DNA of 25,584 nucleotides from JBJXGE01 sp046154185 (GCA_046154185.1 JBJXGE010000088.1:1-25584); one strand, 5' to 3'. Shown: positions 16,159 to 24,384, counted from the first letter of the stretch. The notes: generated by a model from the sequence alone, not told the origin. Program-made: numbers and translations.

Positions 16159-18728
16159 CAGCTTCGCCCCTTCCGACGTCGTTCCGCGTCGCGATCCTGC
16201 ATCGTGCCAACGCCGCTGCGCACGCCCGCCTCTTCCTGATTGATGGCCTGACCATCGCCGCCTTCGTCGCGAGTCGGCACCAAGAGTGGTTGGCCAAAAT
16301 CGACGGTCGGAAAACTCTTGGGGCCGTAGCGCCCCGGGCGACCTTTCTTGAGATCTTCGAGCGCCGCCAAAATCATGTGCGGCGCCGCCGGCACTTGATC
16401 GATGCGCACGCCGACGGCGTCGAAGATCGCGTTCAAAACCGCCGGCATCATCGGCAATAGTGGCCCTTGCCCGACTTCCTTGGCGCCAAACGGGCCGTTC
16501 GGATCTGGGTCTTCGATGATGTAGGTCGTGACCGGTGGCATGTCGCGAAACGTCGGGCTCTTGTACTCGAGAAGCGATGGATGCTTGTGCACAAGCGCAT
16601 GCGAGCGCTTTGGCGGTAAGCGCCGAAAAACCTGTTCTTCCATCATCACTTCGCCGAGCCCCATGTAGACACTGCCCTCGATTTGCCCCATGACGAGCGC
16701 GGGATTGATGCACTTTCCGACATCGTGCGCCATCCACACGTGCTCGATGCGGTAGATCCCGGTCTCAGGATCGACCTCGACTTCCACGACCGCCGCCGAG
16801 TACGAGTAAGCAGGCGACGGTCCTACGCCGGCGCCGCGATAACGACCGGGCGAACGCGGCGGCGAGTACGAGCCCGTCGTGCCGAGCGTGCCCGAGCGCG
16901 ATTCGGCAGTTTGCACCGCTTCGGCGAAAGACATGCCGCACGTCGGGTCCTCGGTGTCGAAGACGCGGCTTTCCGCGAAGACGAGTCGCGCGACCGGCAC
17001 TTCGAGTTTGTCCGCCACGGCCTTCGCGATGATCTCGCGCGCGCGCTCGGCGGCTTGCACGGCGGCGTTCCCGACCATCAACGTCACGCGCGATGAATAG
17101 CTGCCGAGGTCGACGGGCGTGAGATCCGTGTCGGCGACGCACAATCGAATGTCTTTGAGATCGATGCCGAGCACCTCGGCCACGCACGCAGCAAGCACGC
17201 TATCCGAGCCCTGACCGATTTCGGTTTCACCGCAAAACACCGCGACGCCGCCGCTGCGATCGAGCTTGAGCTGCACGCCAGATTGCGGCATGAAGTTCCA
17301 GTAAATCGGGAGGCCGGCGCCGCACAAATACGACCCGCACGCAAGCCCAAGCCCGCGACCGCGCGGCAATTTGCCGCGCCGCGCGCGCCAGCCGCTGCCT
17401 TCGATCACCGCTTCGATGCAGCGACCGAGCCCCATCGAGCCGACCTTCAAGTAGTTCGCAGTTATCGAGCCGGGCTCGACCAGACTGCGCAGTCGAAAGT
17501 CCGCGGCATCGATGCCGAGCGCGCGCGCGATCTTGTCGATGTGCACTTCGAACAACGTGCGCGGCTGCGGCGTCCCGTGCCCGCGCTTCGGCCCACACGG
17601 CGGTTTGTTGGTGAAGGCGCGAATGCTGTCGAACCGGTACTTCGGCAATTTGTAGGTCACGGTCTGCAGCGCGCCGGTGTAATACGTGCTCGCGACGCCG
17701 TAGCTACCATAGGCGCCGCCATCGAGCGCAGTGCGCAGATGCTGCGCGGTGAAGGTGCCATCTTTCTTGACGCCGGTGCGCACCGCCATGAGCACGGGGT
17801 GCCGGCCGCGATGACAGTAGAAAACTTCTTCACGATTGAGCACGATCTTGACCGGGCGCCCGAGTTTGAGCGCCATCTTGGCCGCGCAAATCTCGTGATT
17901 GAAGGGATCGCTCTTCCCGCCGAAGCCGCCGCCGTTCGGACACGCGATCACGCGCACGCGCGCGGCCGGGATTTCGAGCACTTTCGCGAGCGATCGATGC
18001 AAGTAATGCGGCGTCTGCGTCGACGAGTAGATCGTGACGCGACCATCGTCTTCCGGCAGCGCGACGCTTGCGTGCTGCTCCATCGGCAGGTGCGTGTTGC
18101 CCTCGTAATAAAACGTGTCTTCAAAGATGCGGTCGGCCTGCGCGAAGCCGGCGTCGACGTCGCCGAACTGCATCGACACTTTTTTGTGCAGGTTGCCTTC
18201 GTCGCCGTATTCGTGGATGCGCGGCTCGGGCGTCGCGAGCGCTTCCTCGACATCGCTGATCGTGGTGAGCGGCTCGTACGCGATCTCGACTGCGAGCGCG
18301 GCCTCGTAGGCTTGATCCTCAGTGAGCGCCGCCACCGCGACGACCGGATCGCCGACGAACCGCACTTTGTCGATGCAGAGCGCGTGCTCGTCTTGCGAGA
18401 CCGGCAAGATGCCAAAGGTGTTCGGCATATCAGCGCCCGTGAGAAAACCGAGGACGCCCGGCAGGGCCGCCGCGCGCTCGAGCTTAATGCCGACGATGCG
18501 CGCGTGCGGCGCCGTGCTGCGCACGAGCCGCATGTGCACCATGCGCGGAAATTTTAGATCGTCGGCGAATTGCGTGCGCCCGGTCACCTTGGCGCGTCCA
18601 TCGACGCGTCGAAACGGCGTGCCGATCAGATTCAACGGTCGCTCCGCGTGATCCGGTGACTTGGTATCCGCGGGAGCAGAGACGCGCTCCGGTCGCACGT
18701 CGGTGGGCGCTTGCGATGGCTTAGTCAC
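16158..18728 (-). CDS. Molybdenum hydroxylase catalytic subunit (HcrA-like)
   Basis: This 856-residue subunit carries the molybdopterin cytosine dinucleotide site. GTG 18728 overlaps the small subunit stop (GTGACTAA) and has GGAGG eight bases upstream. Domain 1 begins at IGTPFRRVDGRAKVTG (residues 35-50). Cofactor motifs are GGGFGGKSDPF (266-276), the signature PPCGPKRGHGTPQPRTLFEV (376-394), GETEIGQGSDSVLAACVAE (500-518) and the catalytic glutamate in GAKEVGQGPLLP (Glu751). GPKRGHGTPQPR and SYLCGAGLPIYWN are of the 4-hydroxybenzoyl-CoA reductase-like branch, in keeping with the iron-sulfur loop of the FAD subunit. The N-terminal 30 and C-terminal 45 residues are hydrophilic extensions outside the domain. 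No CoA ligase, transporter or XdhC-type cofactor insertase is nearby, so the substrate remains open. Confidence 0.9.
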   Translation of the reverse strand: MTKPSQAPTDVRPERVSAPADTKSPDHAERPLNLIGTPFRRVDGRAKVTGRTQFADDLKFPRMVHMRLVRSTAPHARIVGIKLERAAALPGVLGFLTGADMPNTFGILPVSQDEHALCIDKVRFVGDPVVAVAALTEDQAYEAALAVEIAYEPLTTISDVEEALATPEPRIHEYGDEGNLHKKVSMQFGDVDAGFAQADRIFEDTFYYEGNTHLPMEQHASVALPEDDGRVTIYSSTQTPHYLHRSLAKVLEIPAARVRVIACPNGGGFGGKSDPFNHEICAAKMALKLGRPVKIVLNREEVFYCHRGRHPVLMAVRTGVKKDGTFTAQHLRTALDGGAYGSYGVASTYYTGALQTVTYKLPKYRFDSIRAFTNKPPCGPKRGHGTPQPRTLFEVHIDKIARALGIDAADFRLRSLVEPGSITANYLKVGSMGLGRCIEAVIEGSGWRARRGKLPRGRGLGLACGSYLCGAGLPIYWNFMPQSGVQLKLDRSGGVAVFCGETEIGQGSDSVLAACVAEVLGIDLKDIRLCVADTDLTPVDLGSYSSRVTLMVGNAAVQAAERAREIIAKAVADKLEVPVARLVFAESRVFDTEDPTCGMSFAEAVQTAESRSGTLGTTGSYSPPRSPGRYRGAGVGPSPAYSYSAAVVEVEVDPETGIYRIEHVWMAHDVGKCINPALVMGQIEGSVYMGLGEVMMEEQVFRRLPPKRSHALVHKHPSLLEYKSPTFRDMPPVTTYIIEDPDPNGPFGAKEVGQGPLLPMMPAVLNAIFDAVGVRIDQVPAAPHMILAALEDLKKGRPGRYGPKSFPTVDFGQPLLVPTRDEGGDGQAINQEEAGVRSGVGTMQDRDAERRRKGRS

Positions 18729-19287
18729 GAGGCGCGCCTCCGCCGGTCGTGCCGCTGCCGCTCCACTCCGAACCGAAGATCGCGGCGCGCCGCACGCACG
18801 CGCCGGTTTGCCCCCGCATGTGCGCACCGGCGAGTTCGACCGCTTCGACGATCTTGTGATAGCCGGTGCAGCGGCACAAATTTCCCGCGAGCGAGTCGCA
18901 GATTTCCGCGCGCGTCGGATCGTCGTTCTCGGTGAGGAGCGCCTTTGCCGTCATGAGGATCCCCGGTGTGCAATATCCACACTGTGCCGCGCCGAGATCC
19001 GCGAACGCCGACTGCAAAGGATGTAAATCGTTGCCGATCTGCAGGCCCTCGACCGTCTCGATGCGACGGCCAGCCATCTCGGCCGCGAGCACCAGACAAC
19101 TCAACACGGGCTTCGAATCGACGAGCACCGTACACGTCCCGCATTCACCGAGTTCGCAACCGTGCTTCGTGCCGGTCAGGCCGCATTCTTCCCGCAACAC
19201 TTCGAGGAGCGTGTGGTGCGTCGGAAACACGACGCTCAAATCTTCGCCGTTGACATTCAGCGTCAACAGCGTCCGTCCATCCGCCAT
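18721..19287 (-). CDS. Molybdenum hydroxylase [2Fe-2S] subunit (HcrC/CoxS-like)
   Basis: This 188-residue small subunit passes electrons from the molybdenum site. The N-terminal ferredoxin-like domain binds one [2Fe-2S] cluster through Cys44, Cys49, Cys52 and Cys64 (KHGCELGECGTCTVL). The helical C-terminal domain binds the second through Cys103, Cys106, Cys138 and Cys140 (AQCGYCTPGILM and NLCRCTGYHKIVEAV). All eight ligands are present. About 30 residues after the domain, ending in a Gly/Ser/Thr-rich tail, are longer than in the shortest family members. It is the first gene of the operon, and its stop overlaps the start of the large subunit. There is no Tat signal, so the complex is cytosolic. 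The ribosome binding site is weak. Confidence 0.93.
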   Translation of the reverse strand: MADGRTLLTLNVNGEDLSVVFPTHHTLLEVLREECGLTGTKHGCELGECGTCTVLVDSKPVLSCLVLAAEMAGRRIETVEGLQIGNDLHPLQSAFADLGAAQCGYCTPGILMTAKALLTENDDPTRAEICDSLAGNLCRCTGYHKIVEAVELAGAHMRGQTGACVRRAAIFGSEWSGSGTTGGGAPRD

Positions 19288-19483
19288 GGCGAACTGCTTT
19301 CAAGTGTTGAATTGGGCCCGTCCTCGGGATTCGGCCCCTCCGCCCGCGCCCGCCCCGTTCCCAACGAGCCGCGTATCTTCGCGGGATGAACGAGAAGTGA
19401 CAACGGGAAACCGAGGTGTCGTGCAATCAGCGTCGCGAGCGTCAGCCCACCGCCGGGAGAATCGCGGGACTCCAAGGAATCAT

Positions 19484-21109
19484 TCACTCCCAGCACACCC
19501 GCGCTGTCACGCACACCAATAAGTCGCGGCGTTCCCGTTCGATGACTTCGCGGCTGAAGAGTCGGCCGAGAAGTGGGATCGCCCCGATAAACGGAACGCG
19601 CGCGGTGCGTTTGCTTTCGGTCGTCGTCTTGAGGCCGCCGAGTACGACGGTCGCGCCGTTTGGAATACTCAGCTGGGTATCGATGAAGCGCGTTTCGATG
19701 ATCGGCCGACTGATCGCGGGCACGGTTGTGCCTTCGATGAGCGCGCCGTTCGAGATCTGAATGGAATCCACTTGGTCGCGCACGACCGGTTGCAGTCGCA
19801 ATTGAATCGTCGCGCCATCGGCGGCGATCGACGGCGTCACGTTGAGCACGATCCCCGTGAAGTTCTCGTCGTTGATCGTAGCGACGAGCGCGACTTCGCT
19901 TTCCGTACTGCTGATTCCATCGGTTGCGACGAGACTACGATTGAAGACCGGGCGGTAGTCCTCGACGAACGGCAGATTCGTCGTGATCGCGATCGTGGCG
20001 CGCGTATTGTTGACAGCAGTGACCGCGGGCGCCGACAAGACTTCGCCCGCGCCCGTTGACTCGAAGGCGCGCAAAAGTGCGCTGAACCGCGGCTGCGTGA
20101 GAAGGCCCAACACCGACAAAGTCGCGCCGGTTGCAACGCCGGGCGCCGCCGGCTCGACGCCGAACGCGGTCGCGCTCGGTTGCGCGAGCACGACGTTTGA
20201 ATCCCCGTGCCGTCGATCGAGCGGAAAATCGCCGAGCAGCCCCAACTCGACACCGAGGTCGCGCACGTGATCTTCCGACACTTCGAGAAAGCGCGTTTCG
20301 ATCTCGACTTGGAACGGCGCGGCGCAGATCGTCGCAAGACATGCTTCGAGTTGATCGAGCACGTGCGGCTCAGCGCGCACGACCAGCACGTTGCGTTGCC
20401 GATCGAGATGCCAACTCGCGGGCGTCGAGCCTGGAAAGAGCTCGGGCAAGCGCGCGAGAAACTGCTCGATGTGCGAGAGCGGTTCCGGTGTCGGCGCGGG
20501 CGCAGTGAAAGCCGCGTCGCCGCTCCCGACTTGTTGGCTGCGGGAAATGAAGGAGAGCTGCCGCAACGAATCGAAGTCCTGCGGCGTCGGCGCCAAAATG
20601 AGTCCCCCTGGCAGCGGATAAATAAGCAGAGCGAGTCGCGCGCCGCCGCCGACCGAGACCCGCAGCAGTTTCCCGGCGCACTCGATCTGAATCGGAAAAC
20701 TCGCCTCCAAGTGCGAGAGTAACTCGCCGAGATTGAGACTTTCCGCGGCGAGTGTGAGTTCAAACTTGTTGAGCGCGCCAGAATCCGCGACGAGTTCCAG
20801 CCCCGCGACTTGCGCGAGCTGCAGCAGCGCGTCGCCGAGCGGCACGCGATTCAACCGCAGCGCAATCGCGGCGCGAGCCACCGACGCCGACGGGTGCGGA
20901 CGATCGTCGAGACGCCGCGGTCGCGGCGATGGTTGCGAAGCGGCCGCGAGCTGCGGACGTGCGGGCGCAACCGCCGTCGGCATGTGGTTCGCAGGCGCGT
21001 CTGCGCGCGCCGACGCGTCCGACAACGCGCAACTCGACAGCCCGAGCGCCACGCCGCAACCGATGATTATTAGCGCCGAGACTTGCCGCGTCATTCTTCG
21101 CGAACGCAA
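19484..21109 (-). CDS. Secretin-family lipoprotein (type II secretion / type IV pilus outer-membrane channel)
   Basis: The protein has 541 residues. The start is TTG 21109, preceded seven bases upstream by AAAAGGAGG; ATG 21094 is a weaker in-frame start. The signal SALIIIGCGVALGLSSC has lipobox LSSC, with lipidated Cys27. A low-complexity Ala/Pro linker follows. An STN-like N0 domain (residues about 81-154) begins AIALRLNRVPLGDALLQLAQ. A short N-ring segment (NVLVVRAEPHVLDQLEACL) is at 240-258. The secretin domain starts at QVEIETRFLEVSEDHVRDLG (267) and includes LSAPAVTAVNNTRATI, GIVLNVTPSIAADGATIQL, IETRFIDTQLSIPNGATVVLGG and the C-terminal signature VPFIGAIPLLGRLF. It would form the outer-membrane ring of a secretion or pilus machine. 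No other machine gene is adjacent. Confidence 0.9.
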   Translation of the reverse strand: MRSRRMTRQVSALIIIGCGVALGLSSCALSDASARADAPANHMPTAVAPARPQLAAASQPSPRPRRLDDRPHPSASVARAAIALRLNRVPLGDALLQLAQVAGLELVADSGALNKFELTLAAESLNLGELLSHLEASFPIQIECAGKLLRVSVGGGARLALLIYPLPGGLILAPTPQDFDSLRQLSFISRSQQVGSGDAAFTAPAPTPEPLSHIEQFLARLPELFPGSTPASWHLDRQRNVLVVRAEPHVLDQLEACLATICAAPFQVEIETRFLEVSEDHVRDLGVELGLLGDFPLDRRHGDSNVVLAQPSATAFGVEPAAPGVATGATLSVLGLLTQPRFSALLRAFESTGAGEVLSAPAVTAVNNTRATIAITTNLPFVEDYRPVFNRSLVATDGISSTESEVALVATINDENFTGIVLNVTPSIAADGATIQLRLQPVVRDQVDSIQISNGALIEGTTVPAISRPIIETRFIDTQLSIPNGATVVLGGLKTTTESKRTARVPFIGAIPLLGRLFSREVIERERRDLLVCVTARVCWE

Positions 21110-21110
21110 C

Positions 21111-21134
21111 CCGCCACCTCCTTTTCGGTGGCGG
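21111..21134 (-). promoter_or_regulatory. Hairpin presenting the secretin Shine-Dalgarno
   Basis: In the mRNA, arms CCGCCACC and GGTGGCGG form a perfect 8-bp stem around the loop GAAAAGGA. The ribosome binding site AAAAGGAGGTGG starts in the loop and ends in the 3' arm, and the TTG start codon follows after one base. Folding would hide much of the site, and opening would expose an unusually strong one. A translational switch, thermosensor or ligand-controlled element is possible; the sequence shows only the structure. Confidence 0.7.
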
Positions 21135-21459
21135 CTTATCAAAGCGCATGCCAGTCGCCGGCCGCCACGTTCTTCGCAACAACACGGATGCGATCGAATC
21201 AGGTCGGCCGAGGATGATTCGACCGCAACCGGTCACTGGCTCGCGGCGCAAAAAATCGACGACGGATGAAGAGCTCCTCGATCCGATACACGGATATGGC
21301 GTCGCCGCGAACGTCGTGGACGCAGCAGAACCCGAACATCTGGCGGCTGCATACGGCGCCAGGTATGCTGCCCGCGGTTTTGCGATTCGCGTCGAGCGCC
21401 CTCGGCGCAGTCGGACTTTTCCACGTGAACCGAACGCGCAATCAGACGGAGGTGATCGA
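21135..21459. other. Divergent intergenic region, no gene recognised
   Basis: It separates the secretin gene (minus) from the 81-residue gene (plus). The open frame that crosses it on the plus strand has no recognisable protein character before ATG 21460. A possible -10 TATGCT at 21364 lacks a credible -35. Promoters for both genes should lie here, but I cannot place them. Confidence 0.4.
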
Positions 21460-21705
21460 ATGACTTCAGACTGGAATTTGCGCAGAAAACAACTGCTGAT
21501 CGAACAAATCCTCCGTCTCTTGAACCTCGCCGGCAAACCAGACGCGCAGGTCGCCGATCACCGCGAAGAGCTTGTCGACGACACCGAGCCGGACCTCGAA
21601 ATCGACGCCTCCGCCTGCAGTCGCGGCGCGACCCCGCTCACCCGCTATTCCTATTACGACAACGAAGGCTCCGGCTTTTGCACGGACTTTCCGCGCTGGC
21701 GATAG
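21460..21705 (+). CDS. Small protein of unknown function, 81 residues
   Basis: ATG 21460 is preceded by GGAGGTGATC, an almost complete match to the 16S rRNA 3' end, with seven bases between GGAGG and the start. That makes translation very likely despite the small size, and it decides this start over upstream ones. Residues 4-26 (DWNLRRKQLLIEQILRLLN) are predicted to form an amphipathic helix. The middle is acidic (DHREELVDDTEPDLEID), and the end is rich in aromatic residues (YSYYDNEGSGFCTDFPRWR). There is no signal peptide or membrane segment, and the two Cys (in SACSRG and GFCTDF) are not in a zinc-ribbon spacing. I do not recognise a family. It is monocistronic and converges on the ATPase gene. 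Confidence 0.65.
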   Translation: MTSDWNLRRKQLLIEQILRLLNLAGKPDAQVADHREELVDDTEPDLEIDASACSRGATPLTRYSYYDNEGSGFCTDFPRWR

Positions 21706-21819
21706 TCCGGTTTTCCTAGGCTGGCTTCCGGAAATCCACGATCAGATGTGACGAGAAGAGCTCGATAGTGGTTCTGTGGATTCGCCGGTTCGCGCGCCCC
21801 CTTCGAATTCGATGTCGCT

Positions 21820-22974
21820 TCACCCCTTCAGCAGACTTGAGATCCCGACAGCCCGCACGTTTGCGCCAAGTTCCGCGCTGCCGCTCCCGGGATGAACAAT
21901 CGTCAATGCATCGAGTCGGAGCGAATCTCGCGCAATTTGCATCGAGCGCGTGACGCGAGGCGAATCGGTGTACTTGATCTCATAGCCAAGACGCTTGCCG
22001 TCCTTGATGACCAGCAGGTCGAGTTCAGCCTGATTGTGGACGGCCCAAAAATAAGTCTCGTCGTCTCGCGCGTTGAGCCAGCGCGTGATTTCCTCGAGCG
22101 CGAAACCTTCCCAAGATGCGCCGAGCTTCGGGTGCAGGAAGAGCTGGTCGGAATTCGCGAGTCCGAGCAGGCGGTGATAAATCCCCGAGTCGCGAAAATA
22201 GATCTTGGGCGCCTTGACCTGTCGCTTGCCGATGTTCTCATACCAAGGCCGCAGCATGCGAATCATGAACGTTCCGGTGAGGATGTCGAGGTAGCGTTTG
22301 GCCGTTGTGTCCGCGGTATGGAGAGAGCGTCCGATCTCGGACGCGTTAAAAATCTGACCGTGGTAGTGTGTCAGCATCAACCAGAAGCGCCGAATGCTCG
22401 CGGGTGGGATCGCGATTCCGAGCGCCGGAAGGTCGCGCTCGAGATACGTCCGAATGTACTCTTCGCGCCACTCCTGGCTGATCGCATCGGACGGCGCAAG
22501 AAACGACCGCGGGTATCCGCCGCGCATCCAAAGCGTCTCGGATTGCGCGATCCCCACTTCATCCAACGCGAAAGGCGTCAGCTCAATATGGGAAATTCGT
22601 CCTGCCAGCGACTCCGCGGATTGCCGGATGAGATCACGCGAGGCGCTACCGAGAATCAGAAATCGCGCCTTGCAATCCGGACGATCGACCAGCACGCGTA
22701 GTACCGGAAAAAGATCCGGCCGGCGTTGGATCTCATCGACGACCACGAGACCGACCAAATTCTCGAGCGCGAGCAGCGGGGTGCTGAGGCGCGCGAGGTG
22801 TGTTGGATTCTCCAGATCGAAGTAGTTCCGCTCCGAAGGTCGATCCATCTCAAGTCGATCGATGGCCATTCGGGCCAGGGTCGTCTTGCCGCATTGCCTC
22901 GGGCCCAAGAGTGCGACCACTGGGTTGGCTTGAAACGCGTCGACGACTCGGGTCAAGAACCTCGCTCTGTCCAT
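21820..22974 (-). CDS. AAA-type ATPase with DUF4143 C-terminal domain
   Basis: This 384-residue protein belongs to the common, poorly understood AAA_14/DUF4143 family. Walker A is LLGPRQCGKTTLA (residues 22-34). Walker B is LVVVDEIQRRPDLFPVLR (76-93), and the sensor-1-like strand is FLILGSASRDL. A GGYPRSFLAPSD turn and the helical EEYIRTYLERDLPALGI are family hallmarks. DUF4143 follows, with AKRYLDILTGTFMIRMLRPW and PKIYFRDSGIYHRLLGL. It ends in a PD-(D/E)xK-like strand pair (AELDLLVIKDGKRLGYEIKY), though nuclease activity is unproven in the family. These genes are often mobile or near defence and toxin genes. The Shine-Dalgarno is poor, but a good promoter lies upstream (23041-23068). It is monocistronic. 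Confidence 0.9.
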   Translation of the reverse strand: MDRARFLTRVVDAFQANPVVALLGPRQCGKTTLARMAIDRLEMDRPSERNYFDLENPTHLARLSTPLLALENLVGLVVVDEIQRRPDLFPVLRVLVDRPDCKARFLILGSASRDLIRQSAESLAGRISHIELTPFALDEVGIAQSETLWMRGGYPRSFLAPSDAISQEWREEYIRTYLERDLPALGIAIPPASIRRFWLMLTHYHGQIFNASEIGRSLHTADTTAKRYLDILTGTFMIRMLRPWYENIGKRQVKAPKIYFRDSGIYHRLLGLANSDQLFLHPKLGASWEGFALEEITRWLNARDDETYFWAVHNQAELDLLVIKDGKRLGYEIKYTDSPRVTRSMQIARDSLRLDALTIVHPGSGSAELGANVRAVGISSLLKG

Positions 22975-23040
22975 GGCTGGAGGATCTATCCTGAAATTTC
23001 TGCGTCCGCCACAGAGATTTCACAGCGATGCATTAAGTCG

Positions 23041-23068
23041 ATAATAAGAAACTGTTTATGTATCTGAA
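23041..23068 (-). promoter_or_regulatory. Sigma-70-like promoter for the AAA/DUF4143 gene
   Basis: On the minus strand, TTCAGA (23068-23063; four of six bases match) and TATTAT (23046-23041; five of six) are separated by 16 bases within a markedly AT-rich island in this GC-rich DNA. The predicted transcript would start near 23034, about 60 bases before the ATG at 22974. Confidence 0.45.
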
Positions 23069-23120
23069 GAACTGCCGGGCAGGGCCGATTTGACGCCCTA
23101 GACCCCGCAAATCGAAGCCA

Positions 23121-24011
23121 TCACGGCGCCTCGCTCGCGACGCCCCTGCCGTTCCACAAAGAGTCGTCGAGCGTGAGTTTTTCGAGCGGCAACCATTCGA
23201 CGTTGAGCCCCGCGAATAGCACGCAGACGCCACCGCGGTGGCGCGCGTGCGGGCGCGATGGAAGGAGCGGCGTGCCGAGTCCGGCGAGTTCACCGTCGCT
23301 CCCGAGACGCGTGCCACCACGCTCGGGGAGTCGCGGCGGATCGACGGTGAACGAGTGATTGCCGAGCGCCGCGGAGTCGGGCTGTTGCGCATCGGCGTAC
23401 GGTTCGACGCCAGTGCCGGCGCTATCCATGAGCACGACCGTCCGCTGGCGATCCGCGAGGTCGTTCGGTCGTACGGGAAACAATCGATGGCCGCTCGCGC
23501 TGCCGGGGAGCGCACGCGCGTCGCCGAGAGTCTGATGGTTGTAGCCGTACGCGCCGTTGCGACCGATGCGCCAGCCCGCGGCTTTGGGGCAACTAAACAC
23601 TTCCGGGAACGCCGCGGGATCCTTGTCGTCCTCGGACGGCGGAATGGTGAGCGTCGCGAGTCCGCTCACCGGATCGATCGTCGCCCGACTTTGGCCCGAT
23701 GACCACGAACGCGGCGAGCCGTCGAGATACGGCGAGATCAAGTGATACCAGCGCTTGCGCTCGACGACTTGCCACGCCGCATCTTGCACCTCCAACTCGG
23801 CCGCCGGGTAATGACCATAGTCCACCACGTACTCGCTCATCGCTTGGCCCATTTGCCGAAGGTTCGCAATACAGACCGTTTGATCGGCGCGCTCCATCGC
23901 GCCGCGCAAGGCCGGCACCGCCATCGCCGACAACAAAGCCAAGATCGAAAGCGCGACGAGTAATTCGATGAGTGTGAACGCGCCGACGGCGTTCCGCAGT
24001 ACAGACGACAA
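23121..24011 (-). CDS. Prepilin-like protein (type II secretion pseudopilin fold, planctomycete type)
   Basis: This 296-residue protein starts at TTG 24011, with AAGG eight bases upstream. The open frame continues upstream with Arg-rich, non-family residues. The prepilin signal is NAVGA/FTLIELLVALSILALL. The mature protein begins at Phe12, with Glu16 at the conserved +5 position, followed by a hydrophobic helix. The residue before the cleavage point is Ala rather than the usual Gly. Next come CIANLRQMGQAMSEYVVDYG and YPAAE, then a domain with YHLISPYLDG, VFSCPKA and GAYGYNHQT. Near the C-terminus, RPHARHRGGVCVLFAGLNVEWL matches the RHxGxxNVLFADGHV-type motif of planctomycete prepilin-like proteins. 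It should be inner-membrane anchored or assembled into a pseudopilus. No prepilin peptidase or assembly ATPase is nearby. Confidence 0.85.
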   Translation of the reverse strand: MSSVLRNAVGAFTLIELLVALSILALLSAMAVPALRGAMERADQTVCIANLRQMGQAMSEYVVDYGHYPAAELEVQDAAWQVVERKRWYHLISPYLDGSPRSWSSGQSRATIDPVSGLATLTIPPSEDDKDPAAFPEVFSCPKAAGWRIGRNGAYGYNHQTLGDARALPGSASGHRLFPVRPNDLADRQRTVVLMDSAGTGVEPYADAQQPDSAALGNHSFTVDPPRLPERGGTRLGSDGELAGLGTPLLPSRPHARHRGGVCVLFAGLNVEWLPLEKLTLDDSLWNGRGVASEAP

Positions 24012-24223
24012 CGTGCAAGCCTTCCCAGGGAATCGGCGCGCAGGCTCCGTCGGACTCACGCAAATCGACCGCCAGCTTCGTACGACGACGATCGCGCGCC
24101 GAAACGCGCGGCGCGCGCCGCACCTCGACCACAGTCGGACGGGCGTAGTTCCATCGTCCGGATGCGGGCACATGTTTCAAACGAGCGCGAGGCCCGCCCT
24201 CGCGTTAGTCAGTCAAGCCTTCG

Positions 24224-24251
24224 CGAGCGCGCCGTGATCACGGCGCGCTCG
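24224..24251. repeat. Perfect 28-bp palindrome
   Basis: The two 14-base halves are exact reverse complements with centre GTGATCAC and GC-rich flanks (CGAGCGCG ... CGCGCTCG). It lies in the non-coding gap upstream of the prepilin gene (minus) and the transposase-like gene (plus). No T run follows it, so terminator function is not obvious. Confidence 0.8.
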
Positions 24252-24268
24252 TCGGGTACGCCCGACGA
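24249..24268. repeat. 8-bp hairpin overlapping the 28-bp palindrome
   Basis: The arms TCGTCGGG and CCCGACGA enclose the loop TACG. The hairpin shares three bases with the palindrome just before it, so only one of the two can fold fully at a time in a single strand. Confidence 0.7.
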
Positions 24269-24296
24269 CCGCCGTCATCCATCGATGCCACAACCT

Positions 24297-24384
24297 AGTT
24301 CGGATCATCCGTAGTTCGGATCATCCGGATCATCCGAGTTCGGATCATCCGTAGTTCGGATCGTCCGATCATCCCGGATTATCC
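24297..24384. repeat. Tandem array of short palindromic units (AGTTCGGATCATCCGT)
   Basis: Units start at 24297, 24313, 24337 and 24353, with spacings of 16, 24 and 16 bases. Each contains the 11-base palindrome CGGATCATCCG, at 24301, 24317, 24341 and, as the variant CGGATCGTCCG, at 24357. A further overlapping copy lies at 24326, and a decayed copy with GATCATCC and GGATTATCC ends the array. The spacer length is too short and irregular for CRISPR. It resembles iterons or a REP-type cluster. Confidence 0.85.

Noticed and set aside
17283..18557. Long plus-strand open frame (over 400 codons) antisense to the molybdenum subunit
   Set aside because: Its composition is Arg/Ala/His-rich with no family motifs. 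Long antisense frames are expected opposite GC-rich coding DNA, and the minus-strand frame has unmistakable cofactor motifs.
15142..19287. Annotation of the three-gene operon as xanthine dehydrogenase
   Set aside because: The FAD subunit has the additional cysteine loop, and the large subunit has the GPKRGHGTPQPR signature of the 4-hydroxybenzoyl-CoA reductase-like branch.
1328..21720. CCTAGG palindromes near several gene starts (about 1329, 4436, 11243, 11963, 21715)
   Set aside because: Five copies in 25 kb is not above expectation for this base composition, and CTAG is generally avoided within coding sequence, which explains their intergenic bias.
24297..24384. CRISPR array
   Set aside because: Units are 16 to 32 bases with no unique spacers, the repeat is itself a short palindrome, and no cas gene is present.
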